A stretch of DNA of 64,000 nucleotides, from assembly GCA_030015575.1 (NCBI GenBank), contig JASDDO010000001.1, forward strand, positions 512,921,772-512,985,771. The letters run 5' to 3'. Positions 34,377-45,459 of the stretch are shown piece after piece (position 1 is the first letter of the stretch; every line of letters begins with the position of its first letter). Source of the stretch: Agapanthus africanus (lineage: Eukaryota; Streptophyta; Magnoliopsida; Asparagales; Amaryllidaceae). The position numbers and the translations under genes are program-made. The notes beneath the pieces were generated by a model. That model ran no database searches, was not told where the DNA came from, and saw nothing but the letters and a program-made list of their open reading frames with translations.

Positions 34377-35202
34377 GTCTTTGATGGACTTCTATTTGAC
34401 TGGGGCAAAGCTTTGCTTTTTCTGTCTGACGGGTCGGGCCGTAGGATCGACCCAGAGCTTGTGAGAAATGATTTTAGGGTCGATCCAAGGCATGTCAGCA
34501 GGCACCCGGGAGAAGACGTCGGAGTTATTTCTGAGGGAACCGACCAGGTCATCTTGCTGAGTTCCTGTCAGAAGCGATCCGACCTGGACGGTTTTTTCGT
34601 CGTACCCCTCTGTCAGGGGCACCTCGGTCAGTGGTTCGACCGGGGTCCCTCGGACCACTTTCTGCTCGTCTCGGGTGTCCAGAAAACCCTTGATGTCGTC
34701 TTTTACCTCAACGTCGTCGCCCGGCTGCTCGGATGAAGATGTTTCGGTAAAGCATACCTTCGCGGCCCGCTGGTCTCCGTAGACCCGATCTATCCCGCCC
34801 TGATCGAGAGGGAACATCATAGCCAGGTGGTAGGTCGATATCTGGGCCCGGAAGGAGATCAGCGTCGGACGGCCGAGGAGGACGTTGTAGGCCGATGGGA
34901 TCTTTGCTACGATGAAGTCCACAGGAAACGTACGGGTGCGGCCGGGTTCCCCGACGTTGAACTGCAGAGTGACCACCCATTCCGCCGGGATGGAGTGGTT
35001 GGTGAACCCTGAAAGGACGTGGGGTCGATTTCAAGTCTACTGGGGTGAGCCCCATGCACAGAAAGCAGTCATGGAAGATGATGTCTACCGAGCTGCTCGA
35101 GTCGACCAGTATCCGGTGGACCTCGTATCGGTGGATTCGGGCCGTGATCACCAGAGGGTCGTTGTGGGGGAATGGATATGTCGTGGAAATCCCCGTCGTC
35201 AA
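34377..35202 (-). pseudogene. G1 protease and linker
   Basis: It contains PLVITARIHRYEVHRILVDSSSSVDIIF, a pepsin-like retroelement protease start whose usual D-S/T-G box reads DSS. Downstream come FPVDFIVAKIPSAYNVLLGRPTL, a typical Tat protease C-terminal motif, and an acidic linker toward RT (DPKIISHKLWVDPTARPVRQKKQSFAPVK). Frames shift near 34980-35040. It would cleave Gag-Pol; it sits between the deleted gag and RT. Confidence 0.85.
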
Positions 35203-35836
35203 AGGTGATAGGCTTATGGTCCATGGCCATTTTGCTCGGGCGGCTGTCGACCTCCCTTGCCGGCGTGGGGTGCTGGGTCTCGTAGGCGCTTGACTGACCC
35301 CCTGTCGTCATGACCATAGTTCTTGATGGGCCTCGGTTCCTTCCGGCGAGGTCTCTTAGGCCCCATGGTGAGGTTGTCTTCGAGCTGCCTTGGCGAGCCT
35401 CGTGTGCGCGACCCCGTCGAGGGAGGGGGTGTTGGTCATGCCTGGGAACAGGCGAGATGACCGACATCTTCTCAGACGGGTGAGGGTCGCGAGGAGGCTC
35501 GAGGCTAGGAGTTCTGGAGGCGGATCTTGGTGTGGAGTTGTGGGGCGCCCAGCGGGCCGCAGAGAGTATTGGTCAGGGAGATCTGTGGCCATGGGATGTA
35601 GTCTGCCGGTGGTCGGCCGTGCCGATGCGGGTAGAGTCTTCTCGAGGCGGAGGAGCGACGATCTAGGGCTCTGGCCCTGACGTTTGGACGCAGAAAAGCA
35701 CCTCCACGATGGACGCTAGCCGGTCTATTCGGCCGGCAAGGGCGTTGATGACGGTCGCCGGAGGAGGTTCATCCGCGCCTCCGGTGAGGGGGAGGCGGCT
35801 GCTGGTACTTGGATCTTCAGGGTGATCACTCGCCAT
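35203..35836 (-). pseudogene. G1 gag, N-terminal part only (core deleted)
   Basis: It starts at the ATG at 35836 with ASDHPEDPSTS, the same start as G2 gag at 38605, and shares VINALAGRIDRLASIVE and the following proline-rich segment. After MSVISPVPRHDQHPLPRRG it departs from G2. The capsid core and zinc knuckle present in G2 (39376-40090) are absent and the sequence joins the pre-protease segment (KPITFDDGDFHDISIP). Stops are present. Confidence 0.85.
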
Positions 35837-35880
35837 GTAGTCGGAGATCGGAAGACGAACTTTTGTTTTTGTGGAGTTAG

Positions 35881-35899
35881 TTTCCCACAGACGGCGCCC
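35881..35899 (-). other. G1 primer-binding site (decayed)
   Basis: On the minus strand GGGCGCCGTCTGTGGGAAA begins two bases after the LTR. G2 has TGGCGCCGTCTGTGGGAAA at the same place, the motif seen in plant Tat-type elements (first nine bases match the tRNA-Asp 3' end). Confidence 0.75.
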
Positions 35900-35901
35900 G
35901 C

Positions 35902-36654
35902 TGACGGAATTCCTTTTCGGGTCTCCTTCAGATGTTGTCTTCCGTCGATCTGCTGATGGCTGACGATGGGTGGCTGGGATTGGAGATGATGGATCCCGTG
36001 GTTGATCTCCTGTTGCGTGTGGATCTCAATGGGTTTTGAGGAGTTTGCGCCGAGTACCTGCAAAGAAGTCCCAGGATGGTTTGGTGCCACCGAGGACCCT
36101 CCGACGATCAAGTCAGTAACAAGATCCGAGCAGAGTAATGGCTAAGTGGAGCAGAAATTGCTTACTTGACTCCTCTGTGATGGGGGTTTATATAGCGGCG
36201 GCAGTACGCAGTAGAGGGCGCGAGAATCTCGCCGGCAGTTACGCTCCCGACGTCACGCCTGCATGATAAGCGGATCATCCGTTAATGGGGATCGTAATGG
36301 CGTGGAACGTGGGATGTTGCCGATGGAGATCCCGCTCATGGAGAGATTCGCGGAGCGGCGGTTACGCCTGTGAATGGTGAAGTTTGTTGGTCGGAGGGAC
36401 CGAAGAAGATGGCCTCGGCGGGAGAGCTCGTGAACGAGCGGGAGAGCCGAGGCATCTTGGTCCTGTAGTAGCTCGGGGGCGAGCTGAGAGGCCGAGGAGG
36501 GCAATTTGCAAGGACTCTGAGGAGAGCCAGCTTGTGCTTGCAGGTCGGGCACAGGGTGGCCTGGTCGGCCCCTGTAGGCCTTTCATTTGTGCTCTGGGAC
36601 ACGTCATCTGCCACGTGCCATGATGTAGGAGATCGCCAATATAGAGCATCATCA
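35902..36654 (-). repeat. G1 5' LTR (753 bp)
   Basis: On the minus strand it runs from TGATGATGC to ...TTCCGTCA. It matches 24373-24997 over the shared part and is a diverged relative of the G2 and G3 LTRs. The leader palindromic termini (TGATG/CATCA type) define the family. Confidence 0.9.
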
Positions 36655-37750
36655 ATATCAATTTAATAATGTATCTATTGTGGTTGTTATATATAATTAT
36701 ATGATGGAATGATGGATTTATTTGTTAAATTTATGTAAGTCTTTCTCTTGGAGTTTTAGATTTGGAGATGTTTTACATTTATACATTCGTTTATACTTTT
36801 TTATGTATCTTCATTCGACAAGCATATTGACTGTCTAGCTTGATAGGAATTCCTTGTGTGATATGAATTGCACGTAGACAGAGAAAATTTGTTACAAACT
36901 AATAGAGGTAGGACACTGGATTCATTTTGCAATTTTATTGATAAAGGTTTATAGCATATGCTACTGAAACATTAGTTTCTGAAATTTACCTAGAACCTGC
37001 AACTAAAACTTTAGCTTTTGGAGAAATATTACATTTTAATTTCAAATTTCATTAGAAAATGAGACCGGGAATCCAGATCTTGAAGTATTTGCTTCTACCT
37101 AGTTCAATATGTTGCTAATGTAACTGCACATATCTTGTCATGGTTTAATCATCTAGTCAGATATACTACCATTTTCTTCTGTATTTGTGATGTAATCGAT
37201 GGTCTCTATATATTTAGTTTTGTGGTTTTATTAATTATCAAACTATATGTTATCTAAAGAAATCTATAGATAAGTTGCAGATATAGCATGTATATGCTCC
37301 CTAGTTCATTCATGCTACTGTTTTGCTTCATATTATAACCCATATGCAAATATAAATAGTTTATATAAATTTACTGAAACATATAACATATCATATATTT
37401 AACATACACTATTACTTATAATACTATTATTACTTAATAATCATATTTACATCATCTATTAAAGCTACCGTGTAAAAATGATTAATATGAATATTAATAA
37501 ATAATTAAGATGTATGTTGTGATATTAATATTGCTCGTCATATTATACTTATGTAGGATTTTTTCAATGTAGAAATAGTATATGATTTATGATCACTTAT
37601 GCAAAGTTAGTGAATTCCAGCAGTATCGACTTATATGGATGGATTATTATCATACAACAGTCACACATTATATGGTGCATAGTTTTAGCGTATGTTCATT
37701 TTACATAGCATTTATTAAGTAACATTATAATTTAATATATTATTACATAG
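36655..37750. other. AT-rich sequence, nothing recognised
   Basis: About 1.1 kb, very AT-rich, no ORF of interest, no terminal repeats. It lies between the 5' end of G1 and the 3' end of G3 and may be older host intergenic DNA. Confidence 0.5.
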
Positions 37751-37776
37751 TGACGTGACCTACGCCAAGATGTTAC
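37751..37776 (-). repeat. G3 3' LTR, outer 26 bp (split by G2)
   Basis: tgacgtgacc...agatgttac aligns with the outer end of the G1 LTR (tgacgg...agatgtt). The rest of the LTR resumes at 46617 (cttccgtttatc) after G2 and its TSD copy. Confidence 0.7.
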
Positions 37777-38538
37777 TGATGATGCTTGATATCGGTGATC
37801 TCCCAGATCATGACACGTGGCAGATGACGTGTCCCCAAGCTCTCAGGAAAGGACCTACAAGGGCCGACCAGGCCACCTCTGTACCCGTCCCACAAGCACA
37901 TGCTGGCTCTTCTCAGAGCCCCCTGCACAATCGGCCTCCTCGGCCTCCCAGCTCGCCTCCGAGCTACCACAGAACCAAGATACCTCGGCTCTCCCGCTCG
38001 TTCCCGAGCTCTCCCGCCGAGGTCATCTTCCTCGGTCTCATCGACCGATCAACGGCACCGCTCGCAGGCATAACCTCCGCTCCGTGAATATCGCCATGCG
38101 CGAGATCTCCGTCGACCACATCCCACGTTCCATGACATTACGATCCCCATTAACGAGCCTGTCTCGCCATTAATGGGAGGTCCGCTCATCACGCGAGCGT
38201 GACCTCGGGAGCGTAACTGCCGGTGTGATTCTCACTCTTACCCCTGCATGCTGCCACCGCTCTTTAAACCCCTTTTCCAGACGGATCAAGTAAGCAATTT
38301 CTAATCCACTTAGCCATTACTCTGCTCGGATCTTGTCACTAACTTGATCGTCGGAGGGTCCTCGGTGGTACAACCACCCCGGGACTTTCTTGCAGGTACT
38401 CGGCGCAAACCACCTCAAACCCATTGAGATCCACATATCAAACAGGAGACCACTCTCCAGATCCAATCTCAGCCCTCCATCGCAGCCATCAGCAGATCAA
38501 CGGAAGATAACATCTGAAGGAGATCCAGGCCTCCATCA
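37777..38538 (+). repeat. G2 5' LTR (762 bp)
   Basis: It begins TGATGATGCTTGATATCGG and ends ...CCTCCATCA two bases before the PBS. It pairs with 45851-46611. Confidence 0.92.
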
Positions 38539-38540
38539 GC

Positions 38541-38558
38541 TGGCGCCGTCTGTGGGAA
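38541..38558 (+). other. G2 primer-binding site
   Basis: tggcgccgtctgtgggaa, two bases after the LTR. Only the first nine bases match the tRNA-Asp 3' end, as is common in plant Tat-type elements. Confidence 0.8.
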
Positions 38559-38604
38559 AATAACTCCACAAAAACAAAAGTTCGTCTTCCTATCTCCAAC
38601 CTAA

Positions 38605-40307
38605 ATGGCGAGCGATCATCCTGAAGATCCAAGCACCAGCCGCCGCCTCCCCCTCAACGGAGGCACGGATGAACCTCCTCCAGCGAATGTCATCAACGTC
38701 CTTGCTGGACGAATAGACCGACTTGCGTCCATCGTGGAGGCGCTCGTCCGCGTCCAAACGGCAAGGCAAGAACCCCCGATCGTCGCTCCTCCGCCTCAAG
38801 ATGACTCCGCACGCGTCGGCACGGCCGACCACCAACAAGCTACCTCCCACGACCGCAGAACTCCTGGGCCGATACTTTCTGCGGCCCGCTGGGCGCCCCA
38901 TAATTCCACACCGATGCCCGCCGCCAAAGAGCCTCGCCCCGAGCCTCCTCGCGACCCTTTCCCTCCCGAGGAGATGTCGGTCACCTCGCCTATTCCCAGG
39001 CATGACCAACACCCCTTCCCTCGACGGGGTTGCACAGACGGGACTCGCCACGGCGGCTCGAAAGCTACCTCGTCCGGAGATCTGAGGAACCTTATCAAGA
39101 GGAACTGGGGCCACGCCCAGACACAGGTCTCCCACAGTAGAGGCCAGGGATCATAGGGTGTCGAATCCTCGGGGTACCACGGCCGCTTTGACGCCCTCGA
39201 GAAGAAGATCGAGGGCATACGTCGGGAAGGTCACCTCTCGGACGACAGGGCTAAGTACGCCGCCGACTCGCTCACCAAGCCATTCACCTAGGAGCTGCTC
39301 GATGTCCGTGTCTCCTCGCGCAACAAGCCCCTAAAGGTCTCTCTCTTCAACGGGAAATCCGACCTGAAAGACTATTTGGATGCTTTCACCGCGGAGATGA
39401 ACTTCCAAGACCACTCCGACGCCGACCAGTGCCGAGCTTTCCCGGCCACCCTCATCCGCTCCGGGCGAGACTGGTTCCGAGGACTCGAGCCTCGCTCGAT
39501 CTCAACCTTTGACGAGCTAGCCACTCAGTTCCTCAGCTACTTCGTTGGGAACAGGTGGCAAAAACACACCGTCGACTACCTCTTCACGATTAAAAGCGGG
39601 GACAATGAGACGTTCAAGGCGTACGTCACCCTATTCTACAACGCCTTCCTCGAGGTCCCCGAGCACCGGGACGAAACGTTCATCACAGCCCTCAGGTCTG
39701 GTCTCAGGCACAAGGAGTGGTTATGCTCCTTTGCACTGGCGCAACCTAAGACCATGGACGAGGTAAGGGCATGGACCGAGCATGAGATCCAGCTCGAATC
39801 CGAGGTGAATGCGAACCTCCTCCAGGCAGACCGAGCAGACCAAAAGAAGAGGGCAAGGGAAGAGAGACCAGAGCGATCGCAGCCCTATCTCCCAAAGTTC
39901 CAGGAGTACACCCCGCTCAACGCCTCCCAGGCAGTCTCACTAGAGAAGGCTAAGAGCGAGGGGTTCTTCAATTTCCCTCCGATCCCGCATCAGGCCTCAA
40001 AGCGAACCCGGGGCCCTACTGCGGCTTCCACAGGTCACTAGGCCACGCCACGGAGAGCTGCAAGCAGCTCCAAGACTACATCGAGGAGCTCATCCGCTTG
40101 GGGCACCTCGCCGCCTACTTGAGGGATAAGGGGCAAGCCGATCGCGAGCAAGAGCAGCGTCCTCCCGCCGAGCTGACCATCGGCCAAATCATACCCGTAT
40201 CAACAGATGATACGTCCGGTACTCGTGGAGCCCAGTATCCTATGCCGGGCACGGAGACCAACAAACATCCGGGGAACTCGGGTTGCGTGAACAAGGTCAT
40301 CTACTAG
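38605..40307 (+). pseudogene. G2 gag (capsid and zinc knuckle) with two stops and a frameshift
   Basis: The start ATG is followed by ASDHPEDPSTS. A proline-rich N-terminal region and RFDALEKKIEGIRR coiled coil lead to the retrotransposon gag core (KVSLFNGKSDLKDYLDAF, DWFRGLEPRSISTFDELATQF, ETFKAYVTLFYNAFLEVPE). In-frame stops lie at 39154-39156 and about 39288. The frame then changes near 40010-40090 to give a knuckle of C-x2-H-x4-H-x4-C form (CGFHRSLGHATESC) and RLGHLAAYL. The ORF ends ...VNKVIY at 40307 with no pol behind it. Gag forms the virus-like particle; an element with gag only would need pol from a relative such as G1. Confidence 0.9.
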
Positions 40308-40498
40308 CATGTATCTCTTTTAATGCAATGTATACCCTTCTTGAGATCTGTTGTTTATGTAATAAAAAAGATCAATGGAACGTTGCGAAAAAGAAAAAAA
40401 TCTTATTCATTCAAAAAAAGTACTGTGGGCTCCTCAGCCATACAAGAAAAGAAAATAAAATATTACAACAGCGTGGGAAGGGGTGCAGAGAGCACTGC

Positions 40499-40912
40499 TC
40501 ATGGTACTCCGAGAAGATTTCCGCCAGCCGAGCCCTCGCAGAATCTAACCTCTGCCCTCGATTCCCCCCACGCGTTGGCATCGAGCCTCAATTGGTAGCA
40601 CTCACGGACGAGCGCCACTGAGCGATTCAGCCGACCCGCGGAGATCAAGCCGAAGCGCCTCAGAGACCGTAGCTTGCCCACGGTCTCGTCTTTAAGCAGT
40701 TCGGACAAGGGGTTATAGAACCCCGACGACACCCTCCAAATGGAGTACTTCAGCAGCTGAAGCAGGGGTGAGCGCCGGGGGAGCATTCGACCGAAGTGAT
40801 CCTCAATGCTACCAAAAACCAACTGCACCGTGTCCTCGGTGCAGTTCCGGTAGTAGAGGTACACGTCCTCCAAATGTATGATGTCGGGTATGGTGAAGGG
40901 GAAGTCTTCCAT
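40499..40912 (-). CDS. small antisense ORF of G2, LPRRSPLL family, 137 aa
   Basis: Function unknown. An open frame starts MEDFPFTIPDIIHLEDVY, with LPRRSPLLQLLKYSIW at about residues 43-58 and GLISAGRLNRSVALV later. It is recognisably homologous to the antisense ORF of E4 (52373-52877): IIxxEDV/I, F...G.LLPRRSPLLxL, W, PL..L, LIS..R at corresponding positions. A TATA box (tataaag, minus strand, 40960-40967) lies about 50 bp upstream of the ATG. No stop or frameshift interrupts it, unlike the surrounding gag and long antisense gene. The C-terminal 30 residues are Gly/Ala-rich. No family name comes to mind. Confidence 0.65.
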   Translation of the reverse strand: MEDFPFTIPDIIHLEDVYLYYRNCTEDTVQLVFGSIEDHFGRMLPRRSPLLQLLKYSIWRVSSGFYNPLSELLKDETVGKLRSLRRFGLISAGRLNRSVALVRECYQLRLDANAWGESRAEVRFCEGSAGGNLLGVP

Positions 40913-40955
40913 TTTTTACGATTTGTTTGTGAAGAGAGGAAGGACCAACACTCCC

Positions 40956-40970
40956 TCCACTTTATAGTCT
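40956..40970 (-). promoter_or_regulatory. putative TATA box of small G2 antisense ORF
   Basis: Minus-strand agactataaagtgga, about 50 bp before the ATG at 40912. Confidence 0.5.
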
Positions 40971-41214
40971 GCTGCGTCCCCAAAGAACCCAACGGTCGCC
41001 CGTTTTCGCCCACAAAGGTGCCGCCATGTGGCGAATATCGAGCCTTTTCTGGCGAAATAAAAATGACACGGCTCTGGCGCTTCACCTCCCCCACGCATTC
41101 AATGCGCATGTTATGCGTGCTCCCCGCGACTGTCCATATTCCCCATATCTGCACCGGGAAGGTCGGACAGAACCTCATGAAGAAGCAACTGAGCAGCTTC
41201 ACCGCTCGGTTATC

Positions 41215-42835
41215 CTTAGCGGGCCTTATGCGGCCCCTCCAGCGCTAAGGATCAAAGCCCTCGCCCAGAGGCAGTCGAGCGGCTACCCTACTCGGCTATC
41301 CCCTACTGGTAGCTCCCCTACCTACGACGCCAGGGATTAAAGCCCTCGCTTAGAGGCAACTGAGCAGCTTCACTGCTCGGTTATTCTTAGCGGGCCTCCT
41401 ACGGCCCCTCTAACGCTAAGGATCAAAGCCCTCGTCTAGAGGCAGCCGAGCGGCTACCCTGCTCGGCTATCCCCAGCTGGTAGCTCCCCTATCCCACGAC
41501 GCCAGGAATCAAAGCCCTCGCTTAGAGGAAACTGAGCAGCTTCACTGCTCGGTTATCCTTAGCAGGCCTCCTACGGCCCCTCTAGCGCTAAGGATCAAAG
41601 CCCTCGCCTAGAGGCAGCCTAGCGGCTATCCCGCTCGGCTATCCCCGGCTGGTAACTCCTTACCCACGACATCGGGGATCAAAGCCCTCGCCAAGAGGCA
41701 ACCGAGCAGCTTCACTGCTCGGTTATCCTTAGCAGGCCTTCTATGACCCCTCCAGCGCTAAGGACCAAAGCCCTCGCCTAGAGGTAGCCTAGCGGCTATC
41801 CCGCTTGGCTATCCCCGGCTGGTAGCTCCCCTACACATGACGCCAGAGATCAAAGCCCTCACCAAGAGGCAATCGAGCAGCTTCACTGCTCGGTTATCCT
41901 TAGCAGGCCTTCTACGGCCCCTCCAGCGCTAAGGATCAAAGCCCTCGCCAAGAGGCAACTGAGAAGCTTCACTGCTCGATTATCCTTAGCAGGCCTCCTA
42001 CGGCCCCTCCAACGCTAAGGATCAAAGCCCTCGTCTAGAGGAAGCCTAGCGGCTACCCCGCTCGGCTATCCCCGGCTGGTAACTCCTTACCCACGACGCC
42101 AGGGATCAAAGCCCTCGCCAAGAGGCACCGGGCATTAACCCTGCTCGGCCCTATCCTAAAGGACCAAAGCCCTCACCAAGAGGCACCGGGCAGTAACCCA
42201 GCTAGGCGCCCATCCTTAGTAGGCCTCTTACGGCCCCTCCCGCGCTAAGGATCAAAGTCCTCCTAAGAAAGCAGTCGAGCCCACCCTCGCTCGGCTATCC
42301 TCGGCCGGTAGCTTCCTACCACAGCCAACAAGGATCAAAGACCTCGCCAAGAGGCCCGGGCAGTGACCCTGGTCGGCATGTCCTGAAGGATCAAAGCCCT
42401 CGCAAGAGGCAGCCGCACCCGCCCTTGTTCGGTTATCCCCGGTTGGTAGCTCCCTACCTACGATGCCAGGGATCAAAGCCCCCGCAAGAGGCAACCAGAC
42501 CCGCCCTTGTTCGGTTATCCCCGGCTGGTAGCTCCCTACCCACGATGCCAGGGATCAAAGCCCTCGCCAAGAGGCAACCGAGCGGCTACCCTACTCGGTC
42601 ATCCTCGGCCGGTAGCTCCCTACTCAACGCCAGGGATTAAAGCCTTCGCCAAGAGGCAGCCAAGCGGCTTCCCTGCTCGGTCATCCCCAGCTGGTATCCC
42701 CCTACCCACGACACCAGGGATCAAAGCCCTCTCCAAGAGGCAGCCGAGCAGCTTCCCTGCTCGGTCATCCCCGGCTGGTAGCTCCCTACCCACGACGCCA
42801 GGGATCAAAGCCCTGGCCAAGAGGCATCTGAAGCC
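41215..42835. repeat. G2 minisatellite of ~165-bp units (about ten copies)
   Basis: The unit alternates 'ggatcaaagccctcgccaagagg', 'caaccgagcagcttcactgctcggttatcc', 'ttagcaggcctcctacggcccctccagcgctaa' and 'ggctatccccggctggtagctcc'. Each unit carries stem-loops: ACCGAGCAG/CTGCTCGGT, CCTTAGCG/CGCTAAGG and GCCGAGCGG/C(T)GCTCGGC. It is the same family as the shorter G1 array at 26760-27520. ORFs crossing it are artefacts. Copies from 42120 on are shorter and rearranged. Confidence 0.93.
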
Positions 42836-43283
42836 CTCAAATCGAGGCCACCGAGCTCCCTTCTTCTCGGCACATCTGCAGCGGGCAGCCTCCTGCCCAA
42901 CAAATGCCGCGGATCTGAAGCACTCACCAAGAGACATCGGGTTTATCTAAGTCTGAGCGATCACCTCTCGACTTCGGGGCTATGGAGGTACTTGCTTCCC
43001 AACAGCCTTTGCACACTTAGCAAGTGAAAAATCAACTCGACGGGCGATCGCCAGACGAAGAACTGACCTGACAAGGAAGCTCAACAGTGCAAGTACGAAT
43101 ATTCTACGAGTATTCTTCATAAACAAAGGATAATGTGCAAGCAATGAAACAGCAAAAAGTTTTATTCGCTTAAAAATCAAGGTCTTTACAAGGGTATTGG
43201 GGGCTCCCCATCCTTACAAAATGTACGGATGCTTACAAAATTCCCGATGTGACAAAATAAAAGAAAGGAGAAGGCGAGAGGCT

Positions 43284-45336
43284 TCAGGCCTCAGAACTAG
43301 GTGCGACCCCAGGAGCCTCGATATCTCCCATGACTCGGGCAGGGTCCTCGGGCCCTTCCTCGCCGGGAATCTCTTCCCCGGCCTCTCCCCAGAGGTCGTC
43401 CCCCTGCTTGTCGCCACCCGTGAGGGGGTATTCGGCCCGGAGCTCTTCATCAACAAACCCAGGCATCCGAGCCTTGACGGCGTCGAGGGTCTCGTGCTAG
43501 ATGGCGGTAGTGGCCACAGCTAGGTTGGTGTAATAGTCCTCCGACTTCTTATAGTCCTCCACCGCCTTTGCCGCCCAGAGATTGGCTCGCTTCATCCCCT
43601 CGGCCACCGCCTCAAGCTCTTTTCGGAGGGTCTTCACCGTCTTCTTCATGGTGCCGACGAGCACCTTGGCATCCTCAAGCTTGGCTTCGGCGGCCAGGTT
43701 GGCCTCGCGGTGCCAAGCAGCCTCCTGCTTCATGGCCGGCCACCTCCTGCTTCTCGGCAGCCACCTCGCCCTCCAGGGCGGTGACCCTCACTATTGATGC
43801 CTCTATCTCCCGCTTCGAGCTCTCCTCCAACGAGGTGAGCCGGCCCACGACTTTTACCGCCAGGGCTATCTCATCGGTCTCCATGCGAATGACGAGGGCG
43901 ACGTGTTGGAGGACCTGAAGATATTAGAGAGAGGTCAGAAAGACAAAGGAGGAGGCACCAAATCTTACAGACAACCAAGTGCTGAATTGAGAACCGAATG
44001 ACATGTGAGCACTTACCTACACAACCTCCTGGGCGATGGACGCCATCTCTCCTCTGAGAGTCCCCCCAGGGACCCTACCCCTTGCTGACCTCTCGATGTC
44101 GAACAGCAAGCTGTCGACGACGGAGAGCCCCGATGGCACCTTAAAACGGAGGCCCTCCTTTTCCACCCTGATCGGGGAAGCCGGGGTCCGAGGAACCTTT
44201 CGGGGGACCCTCTTGAGGGGTGACGATGGAGAGCCGGTCTCCTCCTCCGAGGCCGGGGCCTCCTTTTCCCGAGCCCGTTTTCGGCTCGGCACCTGGCTAG
44301 GCTCCGGGGCATGACCCGAGCTCGAGCGCTGAGGAGATGTGGCCACTGGGGGAACCGGGATAGACTTTGGCCGAGACAAGCTGGCACCCCCAGCCTTCGC
44401 CCCCTTCTTCGGCTTTCGCATGGATGCTCGGAGTTCGCTCATATCCATGGGTTCTGCGCAAGATAAGGTACAATAGGGTCAGCGACGCATACAAAAGAAA
44501 GAAAATAAACACAAGCCTAACTTACCGACGAACTGGACGGGGCTGAGCCCAGCCCAACTCAGGGCCTGCTCAGATAGCAGCACATCAGGCCGGGGAATGG
44601 GCTCCCACGACGCCACTCTCACCGCGTCGGGGTCATTGGACAGATTTCCCGGCAAGCACTTATCCCTTGACTACTTGGTGGGCATGGGCCAGTCCTCAAC
44701 CTCGGGCGGCGCAACAAAGAAGAATTTCTTCTTCCATTCGTGGATAGAAGAAGGCGGGGCTACAACTCCTGACCCGGCGACACCCCCCTGTCGCTTCCTA
44801 AACGAGAGGTAAACCCACCTCGGATCGCCCGCATGAGCACCAGGGTGATTTTTATAAAGAAGAGAGGAATCAAGGATGGAAAGACCGAAGGGGACCATCT
44901 GTAGCTTCAGGAGGACCAAGAATCCTAGGACGATCCTCCAAGAGTTTAGCACTAGTTGGCCCGGGGATAGACCAAAGAAGTTTAGCGCTCTAATGACCTC
45001 GGGAGAGAAAGGCAGGCGCATTCCGGCTCAAAAAGCTTCCAGGTACAGGGCGATCTCCTTACCCCGTACTTGGTCTGCCCTCTCCCTTTCCTCGGCAAAG
45101 CGAAGCGTATAGCCAGAGGGAATATGGAAGCGGGCCTGAGCGTTGGCAAGCTCATCCTCGTGCCTCACCAAAGACGGCATGCCAGGGGCGTCCGCCGCCT
45201 CCTCCCTGAGGGCTGCCCCAATCGCACGGTCCCAGGAAGTGGATCTGACCCCTGCTCCCCGGGAAGACTCAGGCTCGACGGAAGGATTCCTAGAACCTAC
45301 CCTTGCAACGTCTACAGACTCTACAAAGGAAGACAT
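43284..45336 (-). pseudogene. G2 antisense gene: PF04195-like domain plus coiled coil, three exons
   Basis: Exons 45336-44526, 44453-44017 and 43914-43284 have GT/AG borders and matching phases. Exon 1 (~270 codons) has RFHIPSGYTLRFAEE, ALYLEAF, MRLPFSPEVIRALNFFGLSPGQLVLNSWRIVLGF and HEWKKKFFF, like the 'putative gypsy-type transposon' domain (PF04195). Exon 2 is basic/Pro-rich (PSRKRAREK, PLKRVPRKVPR). Exon 3 is a long coiled coil (SLEESSKREIEASIVRVTALEGEVAAEKQEVA; KLEDAKVLVGTMKKTVKTLRKELEAV). Two Trp codons in exon 1 are stops (45028-45030 and 44671-44673), exon 2 ends in TAG where G3 has CAG, and exon 3 has one frameshift near 43735 and a stop near 43497. Role unknown; such ORFs run antisense to gag-pol near the 3' LTR in Tat elements. 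Confidence 0.85.
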
Positions 45337-45459
45337 CTAACCTGGCAAAGAGAGATCCTCGGGAGACAAAGGCAAAGATCCGACCTAAGGAAGCAGAGCG
45401 CTGAGCAGTCGAGACTTAAAGCGAGGAAAATATGAAGAGATAGAGGCCCTGGAGAGGAC

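Larger units (their letters stand above)
24373..36654 (-). mobile_element. G1: Ty3/gypsy Tat-type element, pol present, gag core deleted, split by S2
   Basis: LTRs lie at 24373-24997 (3', truncated) and 35902-36654 (5'). In minus-strand order: PBS, gag N-terminus, protease, RT with RNase H, a second archaeal-type RNase H, [S2], integrase, ~168-bp tandem repeats, a sense-opposed coiled-coil gene, PPT. RT-RH-INT order is diagnostic of Ty3/gypsy. Dual RNase H plus a TGGCGCCGTCTGTGGGA-type PBS and an antisense ORF fit the Tat lineage. Multiple stops, a gag deletion and a changed integrase catalytic residue make it dead. Confidence 0.9.

Noticed and set aside
24373-36654. Endogenous pararetrovirus (Caulimoviridae) as source of the RT
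   Set aside because: Paired LTRs, PBS, PPT and an integrase after RT/RNase H identify a Ty3/gypsy element; pararetroviruses lack integrase and LTRs.
36655-37750. MITE or other small DNA transposon in the AT-rich gap
   Set aside because: No terminal inverted repeats with target duplication could be found by eye.
42252-42950. ORFs across 42.2-43.0 kb (both strands)
   Set aside because: Products of the G2 minisatellite and its flank.
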